40,620 nt of DNA. Origin: Bacteroidia bacterium (lineage in GTDB: Bacteria > Bacteroidota > Bacteroidia > Bacteroidales > Azobacteroidaceae). Below are positions 9,168-16,151 of this stretch, piece by piece. The position numbers and the translations under genes were made by a program. Below the pieces are notes generated by a model. It worked only from the letters and a program-made list of their open reading frames with translations, searched no databases and was not told the origin of the DNA. The stretch's first letter is position 1. Each line of letters begins with the position of its first letter. The DNA is taken from contig BNTT01000012.1 of assembly GCA_025996815.1 (NCBI GenBank), forward strand, positions 1 to 40,620. The letters are read 5' to 3'.

Positions 9168-9201
9168 CAAAGGTACGAAAAAAATTGTTTAATACTTGCA
9201 A
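9168..9201 (-). promoter_or_regulatory. Probable promoter for rsgA
   Basis: A clear TACCTTTG -7 element lies at 9175-9168 on the minus strand, about 27 bp before the GTG start of rsgA. The best TTG (9201-9199) is 23 bp further, longer than the usual 19-20, so the upstream half is weak. The element overlaps the divergent toxin/antitoxin promoter, so the two could interfere. Confidence 0.55.
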
Positions 9202-9226
9202 ATACAAAAAAAATGTCGTACCTTTG
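9196..9226 (+). promoter_or_regulatory. Bacteroidetes-type promoter for the first PIN module
   Basis: TTG (9196-9198), 20 bp, TACCTTTG (9219-9226) followed by CG. The small antitoxin-like gene starts about 30 nt later at 9258. It is back-to-back with the rsgA promoter, and the two -7 elements are 43 bp apart. Confidence 0.75.
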
Positions 9227-9257
9227 CGAAAGTTTAATAACATAATAGTGTAAAATC

Positions 9258-9413
9258 ATGGCAACAACAGCAATGAAAGCAACAACAGCAGTGAGTGCAG
9301 AGCACGGCAAACCTAATCCGACACCGATAAGGAAAGGTCGGCTTACTGATTTTTGGGAAAAATATCCCAATGGGACTCTAACAATATTGGATAGGCGAGC
9401 CGCCTTAAAATGA
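9258..9413 (+). CDS. Small putative antitoxin preceding PIN toxin 1
   Basis: This 51-residue reading frame (MATTAMKATTAVSAEHGKP at the start) follows a good promoter by about 30 nt. Its TGA overlaps the ATG of the PIN gene in an ATGA junction, the arrangement expected of an antitoxin translated just ahead of its toxin. The N-terminus is rich in Ala and Thr; the C-terminal half (GRLTDFWEKYPNGTLTILD) is charged and aromatic and could wrap the toxin. I do not recognise a known antitoxin family: there is no obvious ribbon-helix-helix, AbrB or Phd motif. The role is inferred from position only. The protein at 10010 has a similar low-complexity opening and may be a distant relative. Confidence 0.7.
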   Translation: MATTAMKATTAVSAEHGKPNPTPIRKGRLTDFWEKYPNGTLTILDRRAALK

Positions 9414-9970
9414 TAATTATGCGCTATCTCATTGATACAAACATATTTCTATTCATGGTTGGCGATAAACATTCCTTGTCACGAAATGTTAGTCACATCA
9501 TAGATGATTATTCTAATTTGCTTTACATTAGTTCTGAAAGTGTTAAAGAATTAATACATCTTTTTCAAGCAAATAAAATTAGTGATACTAAATGGAAAGT
9601 GGCACAGGATATCGTAGATGCTATTGAAAATGACTGGAATGTCACTATCAAATATATCCAAAAGGAGCATCTTGTAGCATTTTCCAATCTCGACCGTGTG
9701 GAAAATCACAATGACCCAAGCGACCGATTGATAATATCCCAAGCCATTTGTGAAAAAATTCCTCTCATCAGCAGCGACAACAAATTCAGACATTACCGTA
9801 AACAACATCTGGAACTTGTTTTAACGAAAAATAAGTCTGACCCTGTTCAGCGTAGGCTCCACCTGTATCGCAGTAGAGACGTGGCGCGCCGCGTCTCTAC
9901 AATTGGAATTTTCAACCGCCCGAAAGCGCAATCTTTCGGGCGGTTTTTTATTTTATTTGCTGCTTTGTAA
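9410..9970 (+). CDS. PIN-domain ribonuclease (VapC-like toxin 1) with an odd C-terminal tail
   Basis: Residues 4-140 form a PIN domain with MRYLIDTNIF (Asp9), SSESVKELIHL (Glu43/Glu47), NDPSDRLIISQAI (Asp102/Asp105) and LISSDNKF (Asp123), the acidic set that binds Mg or Mn for RNA cleavage. VapC toxins normally end about here. In this gene the frame continues another 46 codons through a GC-rich palindrome (9873-9900) and the gene's own terminator hairpin, stopping at 9968-9970. The tail (RSRDVARRV, FNRPKAQSFGRFFI) is therefore encoded by structural DNA and is probably an accretion after loss of the original stop, or a small frameshift. The ATG at 9419 is an alternative start. Toxin assignment is good; activity of the tailed form is unknown. 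Confidence 0.85.
   Translation: MIIMRYLIDTNIFLFMVGDKHSLSRNVSHIIDDYSNLLYISSESVKELIHLFQANKISDTKWKVAQDIVDAIENDWNVTIKYIQKEHLVAFSNLDRVENHNDPSDRLIISQAICEKIPLISSDNKFRHYRKQHLELVLTKNKSDPVQRRLHLYRSRDVARRVSTIGIFNRPKAQSFGRFFILFAAL
9873..9900 (+). repeat. 28-bp GC-rich palindromic element
   Basis: GTAGAGACG (9873-9881) pairs with CGTCTCTAC (9892-9900), and the centre GGCGCGCC (9883-9890) is itself palindromic. One T/G mismatch remains, which would be a G-U pair in RNA. GTAGAGACG...CGTCTCTAC palindromes resemble interspersed repeats I know from several bacterial phyla. Only one copy was seen here. Confidence 0.75.
9914..9949 (+). terminator. Rho-independent terminator after the first PIN module
   Basis: AACCGCCCGAAAG (9914-9926) and its perfect complement (9933-9945) enclose a 6-nt loop and run into T6 (9944-9949). 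It lies inside the extended reading frame of PIN gene 1, so translating ribosomes would run over the hairpin. Confidence 0.88.
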
Positions 9971-9989
9971 AATAATTCATACCTTTGCA
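9957..9989 (+). promoter_or_regulatory. Bacteroidetes-type promoter for the second PIN module
   Basis: TTG (9957-9959), 20 bp, TACCTTTGCA (9980-9989). The antitoxin-like gene starts at 10010. The TTG element overlaps the last codons of the extended PIN gene 1. Confidence 0.78.
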
Positions 9990-10009
9990 TCGAAAATAAA
10001 AATGAAGTT

Positions 10010-10213
10010 ATGGAAACAGCAGTAATGGAAAGACGAAGTGCAGTAGTGCCGAACGTGCACAAAGAGTATGCGACCGGCGGGACTTCCGTGCGCCAAAACA
10101 AGACCTTTGGTTGGATAGACAAGTGGGAAAAACTGCCGCAAACACCACAATCATACAATCCTAAGGAAGAGTATATCAGACATTTGGAGGAAAAATATGA
10201 AAGTCTTCGTTGA
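10010..10213 (+). CDS. Small putative antitoxin preceding PIN toxin 2
   Basis: This 67-residue protein starts METAVMERRSAVVPNVHKEY and has a C-terminal charged helix, PKEEYIRHLEEKYESLR. It follows a strong promoter by about 20 nt and overlaps the PIN gene by 17 bp, so the two are probably translated in a coupled way. By position it should be the antitoxin that blocks PIN toxin 2. I cannot assign it to a named antitoxin family and see no clear DNA-binding motif. The central tract with GWIDKWEKLP is loosely reminiscent of DFWEKYP in the 9258 protein. Function is inferred from context only. Confidence 0.72.
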   Translation: METAVMERRSAVVPNVHKEYATGGTSVRQNKTFGWIDKWEKLPQTPQSYNPKEEYIRHLEEKYESLR

Positions 10214-10619
10214 TGCTAATATACTGATAGATTACATTCTTAAGCGTGAAGGTTTTTTTGAGGATGCCAAGAAAGTGTATGAAATCTGTGTGAAAAATGA
10301 GGCAGTTCTTGCGCCACACACCGTCACAAATATGTATTATGTGGCGCGTAAAGATTTTTCGTCTGAAGAGCGCAAGCAGATGCTTCTCGAAATCCTTGAA
10401 CACATTAAAATCATCCCCATTGGCGAGTCCGAAGTTGTTGCTGCCTTAAAAAGTTCCATTGATGATTTTGAAGATGCTTTGCAAAATGAGTGCGCGATAC
10501 GTGCAAATTCGGATGTAATTGTCACTCGTGACGTAAAAGGCTTTGCGGCATCTCCCATAAAAGCATTGTCACCTATTGAGTTCATTGAACTGTTTGAGAA
10601 TGATTTTCAGGTGTCTTGA
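10197..10619 (+). CDS. PIN-domain ribonuclease (PIN_3 type, VapC-like toxin 2)
   Basis: This 140-residue protein of normal PIN length begins MKVFVDANILIDYIL (Asp6), then has APHTVTNMYYVARK, DDFEDALQNECA (Asp90/Asp93) and VIVTRDVKGF (Asp112). It ends with PIEFIELFEN. This pattern belongs to the PIN_3 branch of toxin-like ribonucleases. Its start lies 17 bp inside the preceding small gene, the usual antitoxin-toxin layout. It is only 35 bp from the 3' end of frr on the opposite strand. It is not a recent duplicate of PIN toxin 1: the two share only the fold's acidic residues, so these are two separate modules side by side. RNA target is unknown. Confidence 0.88.
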   Translation: MKVFVDANILIDYILKREGFFEDAKKVYEICVKNEAVLAPHTVTNMYYVARKDFSSEERKQMLLEILEHIKIIPIGESEVVAALKSSIDDFEDALQNECAIRANSDVIVTRDVKGFAASPIKALSPIEFIELFENDFQVS

Positions 10620-10654
10620 ACTATCATTCTTAATACCGCTGGCAAATAGGAAAT

Positions 10655-11215
10655 TTACACCGTCATTATTTCTTTTTCCTTGGCAGCAATCAGTTCGTCA
10701 AGTTGCTTCAGATATTTGTCGTGCAACTTCTGAATTGCGCTTTCGGTTTCTTTGCCGTCGTCTTCGGGCGTGCCGTCTTTGACGGCTTTTTTTATCTCGT
10801 CATTGGCTTCGCGACGGCTGTTGCGGACCGATATTTTCGCATTTTCGGCATCGGTGCGTGTCTGTTTCACCAGCATTTTGCGCCGTTCTTCGGTCAATGG
10901 CGGGATGCCCAGGCGGATGATTTCGCCGTTGTTTTCGGGCGTGATGCCCACGTCGGAGTCCATCAATGCCTTTTCAATGGGGTGTAGCATCGTTTTGTCC
11001 CAGGGGAGGATGGTGATGGTTTTCGCATCGGGCGTCGAAATCGTCGCCACGCTTGCCAGCGGCATCAAACTGCCATAAGATTCCACCTTCACGCCGTCCA
11101 AAATATGCACATTCGCCTTTCCTGCCCGCACGCGCGTCAGAGTCTCTTCCAAATAACTCACCGACTGAAGCATCTTCTCCTCAGCGTGCTCAATCACTGT
11201 TTTAATCACTGCCAT
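10655..11215 (-). CDS. frr: Ribosome recycling factor
   Basis: The 186-residue protein matches RRF over its whole length: an N-terminal helix with [21 protein letters not shown], the beta domain ([26 protein letters not shown]), [19 protein letters not shown], and the long C-terminal helices ending near [11 protein letters not shown]. With EF-G it splits post-termination ribosomes. It follows pyrH by 30 bp, a common bacterial gene order. A strong promoter of its own overlaps the end of pyrH. Nothing unusual in length or motifs. Confidence 0.97.
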   Translation of the reverse strand: MAVIKTVIEHAEEKMLQSVSYLEETLTRVRAGKANVHILDGVKVESYGSLMPLASVATISTPDAKTITILPWDKTMLHPIEKALMDSDVGITPENNGEIIRLGIPPLTEERRKMLVKQTRTDAENAKISVRNSRREANDEIKKAVKDGTPEDDGKETESAIQKLHDKYLKQLDELIAAKEKEIMTV

Positions 11216-11231
11216 AGTCTTTAATTTTTTT

Positions 11232-11263
11232 GCAAAGGTAACATTTTATTTTGAATGCACCAA
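11232..11263 (-). promoter_or_regulatory. Bacteroidetes-type promoter for frr
   Basis: TTG (11263-11261) lies in the final codons of pyrH; after 20 bp comes TACCTTTGC (11240-11232). The frr ATG follows about 17 nt later. frr can thus be transcribed both with pyrH and alone. Confidence 0.78.
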
Positions 11264-11956
11264 AGTGCCGATTTTTTCGCCTGCCAACACTTTTTTCAGG
11301 TTGCCAACCGTGTCCATATCAAACACGATGATGGGTAAATGATTGTCCTGCGCCAGCGTGGTAGCGGTCAAATCCATAATTTTCAGCCCGCGCCGATAGA
11401 TTTCTTCAAACGTGATTTCGTCGAATTTCGTTGCCGACTTATCCTTTTCGGGGTCAGCGGTATAGATGCCGTCCACGCGCGTGCCTTTCAGCATCACGTC
11501 CGCCTCCAGCTCCACGGCGCGCAGCACCGAAGCCGTGTCGGTGGTGAAAAACGGGTTGCCTGTGCCGCCCGAAACGATTGTTACCTTGCCCTGATTCAGT
11601 GCCTCCACCGCTTCCGGCTTGGCATAGAGTCGCCCGATGGGAGCCATCGCGGTAGCCGTAAACACCTGCGATGCCACGTTTTCCTTCTCCAATGCCGAAC
11701 TCAAAGCGAGGCTGTTGATAACTGTCGCCAGCATCCCCATCTGGTCGCCTTTCACGCGGTCGAAACCCTTCGCCGCACCGCTCAGCCCGCGAAAGATATT
11801 GCCGCCACCAATCACGATAGCCACCTGTGTGCCCTCAGCGGCGATTTCCTTGATTTGTCGCGCATAATCCGCCAGCCGGCTCTCATCGATGCCATATTGT
11901 TTCGCCCCCATCAGCGATTCCCCGCTGAGTTTCAACAAGATACGTTTATATTTCAT
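11246..11956 (-). CDS. pyrH: UMP kinase
   Basis: This 236-residue member of the amino-acid kinase family phosphorylates UMP to UDP. MKYKRILLKLSGESLMG is the standard N-terminus with the catalytic Lys, and VIGGGNIFRG, GDQMGMLATVINSLAL, GGTGNPFFTTDTA and KGTRVDGIYTADP are all present. In-frame ATGs at 11980 and 11968 exist. The promoter -7 box at 11977-11985 covers the first, so a transcript cannot include it, and the 11956 start agrees with the family. It forms the pyrH-frr pair and is divergent from the fabK-like gene. Confidence 0.96.
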   Translation of the reverse strand: MKYKRILLKLSGESLMGAKQYGIDESRLADYARQIKEIAAEGTQVAIVIGGGNIFRGLSGAAKGFDRVKGDQMGMLATVINSLALSSALEKENVASQVFTATAMAPIGRLYAKPEAVEALNQGKVTIVSGGTGNPFFTTDTASVLRAVELEADVMLKGTRVDGIYTADPEKDKSATKFDEITFEEIYRRGLKIMDLTATTLAQDNHLPIIVFDMDTVGNLKKVLAGEKIGTLVHSK

Positions 11957-11976
11957 ATTTTCAAACATTTCAGACT

Positions 11977-11985
11977 GCAAAAGTA
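11977..11985 (-). promoter_or_regulatory. -7 element of the pyrH promoter
   Basis: TACTTTTGC (11985-11977, minus strand) fits the Bacteroidetes -7 consensus and is placed 21 bp before the ATG at 11956. I did not find a TTG at the usual 19-20 bp; the nearest is 24 bp away. It still helps to decide the pyrH start. Confidence 0.55.
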
Positions 11986-11996
11986 CAAAATATATT

Positions 11997-12012
11997 TTGT
12001 AACCGGTTGCAA
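11997..12012. promoter_or_regulatory. 16-bp near-palindrome between divergent promoters, possible operator
   Basis: TTGTAACCGGTTGCAA has a perfect AACCGGTT core with flanking TTG and CAA arms and a single mismatch. It overlaps the TTG element of the fabK-like gene's promoter and lies just upstream of the pyrH -7 box. It could be a shared operator, or chance. Confidence 0.35.
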
Positions 12013-12037
12013 GGATACATTTTTTTCGTATATTTGC
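12007..12037 (+). promoter_or_regulatory. Bacteroidetes-type promoter for the fabK-like gene
   Basis: TTG (12007-12009), 19 bp, TATATTTGC (12029-12037). The ATG at 12055 follows with a short leader. This rules out an in-frame TTG start at 12007, which would lie upstream of transcription. Confidence 0.75.
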
Positions 12038-12054
12038 ACCAAAATTTAATTATT

Positions 12055-12996
12055 ATGAACAAAGTAGCAGAATTATTCAAAATTCAGCACCCCATCATCG
12101 CTGGAGGCATGGTGTGGGTGAGCGGCTGGCGATTGGCTGCCGCAGTGAGCAATGCGGGCGGGTTGGGGCTGCTTGGTGCGGGGTCGATGCACCCCGATGT
12201 GTTGCGCGAGCATATTCGCAAGGCTCGTGTTGCCACCGACAAGCCGTTTGGCGTGAATGTGCCGTTGCTTTATCCCGAAATCGACAAGGTGATGGACATT
12301 CTTGTGGAGGAGGGCGTGAAGGTTGTGTTCACGTCGGCGGGAAATCCCAAGACGTGGACGGCGATGCTGAAATCGCATGGGATGACCGTGGCGCACGTTG
12401 TGTCGAGTTCCAAATTTGCGTTGAAGGCGCAGGAGGCGGGTGTGGATGCCGTTGTTGCCGAAGGTTTTGAAGCCGGCGGGCACAATGGACGCGAGGAGAC
12501 GACCACTTTTGTGCTCATCCCGCAGGTGCGGCAGGCTGTTTCCATCCCGCTCATTGCGGCGGGCGGCATTGCCACGGGGCGCGGGATGCTGGCGGCAATG
12601 GCGTTGGGAGCCGATGGCGTGCAGATGGGCACGGCTTTTGCGCTGGCGGAGGAGTCGTCGGCGCACACGGCTTTCAAGGAGAAATCTATCGCCTTGCAAG
12701 AGGGCGACACGATGCTGTGCCTGAAAAAACTCGCCCCCACGCGCCTCATCAAGAATGATTTTTACGCCCGTGTGGCTCTCGCGGAAAATGCCGGAATGGA
12801 TGCCGACGAATTGCGCGCCATTTTGGGTAAAGGGCGCGCCAAACTTGGTATTTTTGAGGGCAATCTGGTGGATGGCGAACTCGAAATAGGGCAAATAGCG
12901 TCCCTCATCAAGGAAATTAAGCCCGCGAAGCGGATTATTGACGACATCGTCGAAGAATTTAATCGCGCGAAAGTTGTGTTTGCCAATAAAAATTAG
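12055..12996 (+). CDS. FMN-dependent nitronate monooxygenase / enoyl-ACP reductase II (FabK-like)
   Basis: This 313-residue TIM-barrel flavoprotein begins with LFKIQHPIIAGGMVWVSG, followed by NAGGLGLLGAG, TDKPFGVNVPLL, EGFEAGGHNG with the conserved His143, IPLIAAGGIATG and GADGVQMGTAFALA. These are the FMN and active-site motifs of the 2-nitropropane dioxygenase/FabK family. The C-terminal GNLVDGELEIGQIASLI resembles the FabK ending, which favours the NADH-dependent last step of fatty-acid elongation. Many such genes are annotated nitronate monooxygenase, and sequence alone does not settle it. Its own promoter lies upstream, and the lysA promoter overlaps its 3' end. It is the first gene of the long plus-strand run. 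Confidence 0.88.
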   Translation: MNKVAELFKIQHPIIAGGMVWVSGWRLAAAVSNAGGLGLLGAGSMHPDVLREHIRKARVATDKPFGVNVPLLYPEIDKVMDILVEEGVKVVFTSAGNPKTWTAMLKSHGMTVAHVVSSSKFALKAQEAGVDAVVAEGFEAGGHNGREETTTFVLIPQVRQAVSIPLIAAGGIATGRGMLAAMALGADGVQMGTAFALAEESSAHTAFKEKSIALQEGDTMLCLKKLAPTRLIKNDFYARVALAENAGMDADELRAILGKGRAKLGIFEGNLVDGELEIGQIASLIKEIKPAKRIIDDIVEEFNRAKVVFANKN

Positions 12997-13006
12997 TACC
13001 TTTGCG
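12974..13006 (+). promoter_or_regulatory. Bacteroidetes-type promoter for lysA and the genes behind it
   Basis: TTG (12974-12976) within the final codons of the fabK-like gene, 20 bp, then TACCTTTGCG (12997-13006) starting directly after its stop codon. The lysA ATG at 13025 follows with a short leader. No further clear promoter was found until 23741, so this may drive the whole cluster. Confidence 0.78.
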
Positions 13007-13024
13007 CCACATTTCGGAATGTAT

Positions 13025-14179
13025 ATGAAAACGAATTTTCCTACAGAGATGTTTCAGAATTTACAGACGCCGTTTTATTATTACGACACGGAGTTGCTGA
13101 ACAGGACGCTTCAATCGGCTATGACAGAGGCAAATCGTTACGGCTATCATCTGCACTATGCGGTGAAAGCCAATGCCAATTCGCGCGTGCTGGCGAGCAT
13201 TCGTGCTGCCGGTTTGGGTGCTGATTGCGTGAGCGGCGGCGAAATTCAGGCGGCTGTGGAGGCGGGCTTTTCTGCCGACAAAATCGTGTTTGCAGGTGTT
13301 GGAAAGGCTGATTGGGAGATAAATCTGGGTTTGGATAAGGATATTTTTTGCTTCAATGTGGAGTCGCTCCCCGAATTGCAGGTGATTGACGCTCTGGCGG
13401 CGGCAAAGGGGCGCACGGCACGTGTGGCTCTGCGCGTCAACCCCGAAGTGGATGCTCACACCCACGCGCACATCACGACGGGCAAGAAAGAAAATAAATT
13501 TGGCATCAATCTCGACCAATTAGACGGCGTGTTGGACTCCCTGGCGTGCTTGCCACACGTGCGATTGATTGGGTTGCATTTTCATATCGGCTCGCAACTG
13601 CTTGATTTGGAGCCGTTCAGGGCACTGTGCGGGCGCGTGCGCGAATTGCAAGCCAATTTGGAGAAACGCGGTGTGCAGGTCGAAAACCTGAACTTTGGCG
13701 GCGGGCTTGGCATTGATTACGCACAGCCCGATGCGCATCCGATTCCCGATTTCGGCACTTATTTCAAGATTTTTTACGACAATTTTCCCGTTCAGCCCCA
13801 TCAGCAGATTCATTTTGAGCCGGGGCGGTCGATTGTAGGGCAATGCGGTGCGCTGATTTCCAAAGTGCTGTATGTGAAGGAAGGCAGCGAGAAGCGGTTT
13901 GTGATTTTGGATGCGGGATTCACGGAACTGATTCGTCCCGCCCTCTATCAGGCATCGCACGCGATACAGAATTTGACTTCCGACAAAAAAGAGGTCATTT
14001 ACGATGTTGTGGGACCCATTTGTGAGTCGTCTGATTGCTTCGCAAAAGACATCCCGCTGCCCGAAACGCAGCGTGGCGACCTGATTGCTCTGCGCTCGGC
14101 GGGGGCTTATGGCGAAATAATGGCATCTCAGTATAATTGTCGGCAGTTGCCGGCGGCTTATTTTTCAGATTTATTATGA
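13025..14179 (+). CDS. lysA: Diaminopimelate decarboxylase
   Basis: This 384-residue PLP enzyme of the alanine-racemase fold converts meso-diaminopimelate to lysine. The start MKTNFPTEMFQNLQTPFYYYD is typical of Bacteroidales LysA. HYAVKAN holds the PLP lysine (48), then GLGADCVSGGEI, FAGVGKADWEI, HFHIGSQ, FGGGLGIDY, FEPGRSIVG and the CESSDC motif. An ATG two codons earlier (13019) is possible; longer starts lie upstream of the promoter. The last codon and stop overlap the glycosyltransferase start as ATGA. Its position ahead of muropeptide-processing genes suggests it may also use DAP recovered from cell-wall turnover; that is inference. Confidence 0.95.
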   Translation: MKTNFPTEMFQNLQTPFYYYDTELLNRTLQSAMTEANRYGYHLHYAVKANANSRVLASIRAAGLGADCVSGGEIQAAVEAGFSADKIVFAGVGKADWEINLGLDKDIFCFNVESLPELQVIDALAAAKGRTARVALRVNPEVDAHTHAHITTGKKENKFGINLDQLDGVLDSLACLPHVRLIGLHFHIGSQLLDLEPFRALCGRVRELQANLEKRGVQVENLNFGGGLGIDYAQPDAHPIPDFGTYFKIFYDNFPVQPHQQIHFEPGRSIVGQCGALISKVLYVKEGSEKRFVILDAGFTELIRPALYQASHAIQNLTSDKKEVIYDVVGPICESSDCFAKDIPLPETQRGDLIALRSAGAYGEIMASQYNCRQLPAAYFSDLL

Positions 14180-15378
14180 ATACTTTATATATGAATAATT
14201 TTTTTTCGGACTTGGACATAGACTTGCACGCTTTCGGTGAGTTAAACTCAACGGGTATCTTTCTGGTGTCTGTGTTGGGTGCCTGTTTGGTTGTCCAATT
14301 GATTTATTATTGGGGGGTTTTGGCACGTCCGCGGCGTTATGCGTGTGGGGTCAAAACGGGGCGAATCAGTCCCGGAACGGCTCAGCCGCCTGTGTCGGTG
14401 ATTGTGTGTGCCAAAAATGAGGCGCAAAGTTTGCGCGACAATTTGCCGATTTTGTTGGAGCAAAATTACCCGATTTACGAGGTGATTTTCGTGGATGTCG
14501 AGTCTAACGACGAAACCTCGGAGGTGATTGCCGTTCTGGCATCGCACTATCCGCATTTGTATCACACGTATGTTCCGGAAGGGAGTATAAGCCTGAGCCA
14601 CAGGAAATTAGGGCTTACTTTGGGTGTTAAGGCAGCCAAATACGACACGCTTTTGCTGACGGATGCCAATTGTGTGCCCTCCGGCTCGGATTGGATTGCG
14701 AATATGGTGCGCCATGTGGAGCAACCGGATTCTGTGGTGCTGGGATTCAGTGCGCTGAACAATCCGTCGTCGCAATATGCGGCTTACGACTACTTCTTTT
14801 CCAACATCAAGATGGCGGCTTCGGCGTTGATAGGCAGGTCGTATATGGCGAACGGGAAGAATTTGAGTTATAGCAAGGAGCGGTTTTTGCAGCAGCGCGG
14901 TTTTTCCAATGCCAATTCGGCGGTCTTGGAAGCCGGCGAGGACGACCTTTTTGTGGATGTAATTGCCCGTCCCGACAATCTCTTCGTTGAGTTGGCACCC
15001 GAAAGCGTGATGCACGTTACGTTGAACGAAAATCAGACGTGGACCGATATAAAAAGTTACCGCGTAGCCACAAGTTCTCACTATAAACTCTTCCCCAGCA
15101 TCTTCTGGCGGTTGGAAAAGTGGACGCGCTTAGCGTTTTATTTATCCCTGATTGCTTCCATTATGTGGTTGTTTCCGCGTTGGGAGTGGCTCTCGGTGCT
15201 GGGATTGGCATACCTGATTCGGCTTTTTACGCAACTGTTGGTGATAAATAGAACGGCAACGGCTTTGGGTTTACCCGGATTTTACCTCTCTTTGCCGTTG
15301 TTTGATATGATGCAGATGTTTGTGGACGAATATTTTTCGTTCGCTCACCGCTTGACAAGGAAGAAAAACTATCGTTAA
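14176..15378 (+). CDS. Membrane-anchored family 2 glycosyltransferase
   Basis: This 400-residue protein has one N-terminal membrane segment (about 27-50, LVSVLGACLVVQLIYYWGVL) and a GT2 domain beginning PPVSVIVCAKNEAQSLRDNL. The nucleotide-binding LLLTDANCVPSG corresponds to the DxD region, GEDDLFVD is the likely catalytic acid region, and two or three C-terminal membrane helices follow. It probably transfers a sugar to a lipid or surface glycan at the cytoplasmic face. The ATG overlaps the lysA stop by 4 bp; a second ATG at 14191 is possible. The acceptor is unknown, and its relation to the peptidoglycan genes behind it is by position only. Confidence 0.88.
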   Translation: MNTLYMNNFFSDLDIDLHAFGELNSTGIFLVSVLGACLVVQLIYYWGVLARPRRYACGVKTGRISPGTAQPPVSVIVCAKNEAQSLRDNLPILLEQNYPIYEVIFVDVESNDETSEVIAVLASHYPHLYHTYVPEGSISLSHRKLGLTLGVKAAKYDTLLLTDANCVPSGSDWIANMVRHVEQPDSVVLGFSALNNPSSQYAAYDYFFSNIKMAASALIGRSYMANGKNLSYSKERFLQQRGFSNANSAVLEAGEDDLFVDVIARPDNLFVELAPESVMHVTLNENQTWTDIKSYRVATSSHYKLFPSIFWRLEKWTRLAFYLSLIASIMWLFPRWEWLSVLGLAYLIRLFTQLLVINRTATALGLPGFYLSLPLFDMMQMFVDEYFSFAHRLTRKKNYR

Positions 15379-15399
15379 TAAAGCATAAAAACAGACAGT

Positions 15400-16134
15400 A
15401 TGTATATGGATGGGAATGAGTTATTTGGACACTTCCAACAGGCGATGCAGCAGTTGGGGAAGTCGGTGCATATTTTGGATACAATGGTGCCTGTTGAAAG
15501 GCAGATGGAATATTTTAAGTATTCGGAATATGTGCGTGCCAACAGTGCCAAGGAGACGGTGGACAGGCAGATTGCAGCCTTGCAGTCAGGGGCTGGAGCT
15601 TCCTTTGAGCAGTTGAGATATGCCTTGACCTATTTGGCTGTTTCAAACGATGTGAGGGCATATCGGGCGATAGAGGAGTTTGCCAAAAAAATCGTAGACC
15701 CTCGTCTGGAAGACTGGATAAGTTTGTCGCTGATGCAAGCCAAACTGGCGATGAACGCCGAATTTACAGACGAAAGGCAGGTCTTCGTTTCCACCGGCTT
15801 GGGTGGCAGAGGCTGCAAATTCCGTTTCTATTCCTTTTTCCGCTCAAATGGCTTGAAGCCCTTTTCGGACTATCAGCGCAAGCTCATCGAAAAAGAATTT
15901 GCCTACGCCATTGAGCGCGCCGAGGGTGAAATAGAAGAAATCCGTATCGAAGCAAACTATTTCTACATCCTCTTTTTGTGCGAAATGACCATCGACGTCC
16001 GCTACGTGCTGCAATGCGCGCAAGACACCTGCAACGAATTTGGCGATTTCATCGACCTGAACTTCACGCTCACCAACGTCAAAATGTTTGATGACTCGGA
16101 AATACAATTGGCATTGCACGAGCCGGCGCACTGA
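15400..16134 (+). CDS. Conserved-looking hypothetical protein, probably cytosolic
   Basis: I do not recognise a family. The 244-residue protein has no signal peptide or membrane segment and reads as mostly helical, with alternating acidic and hydrophobic heptads (RQMEYFKYSEYVRAN, RAYRAIEEFAKKIV, RKLIEKEFAYAIERAEGE). A Gly-rich strand, VFVSTGLGGRGCKFRFYSFF, sits near the middle. ATGs at 15400 and 15406 are equally plausible. It lies 21 bp after the glycosyltransferase and 17 bp before the symporter, so it is clearly part of the operon. Its codon use resembles its neighbours. The repeated helical character could suit a protein-interaction role, but that is speculation. Confidence 0.75.
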   Translation: MYMDGNELFGHFQQAMQQLGKSVHILDTMVPVERQMEYFKYSEYVRANSAKETVDRQIAALQSGAGASFEQLRYALTYLAVSNDVRAYRAIEEFAKKIVDPRLEDWISLSLMQAKLAMNAEFTDERQVFVSTGLGGRGCKFRFYSFFRSNGLKPFSDYQRKLIEKEFAYAIERAEGEIEEIRIEANYFYILFLCEMTIDVRYVLQCAQDTCNEFGDFIDLNFTLTNVKMFDDSEIQLALHEPAH

Positions 16135-16151
16135 CAAAATAAATTTGCCTG

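Noticed and set aside
9873..9900. Transposon end or integration site
   Set aside because: No transposase, target-site duplication or second copy was seen; it fits a short interspersed palindrome better.
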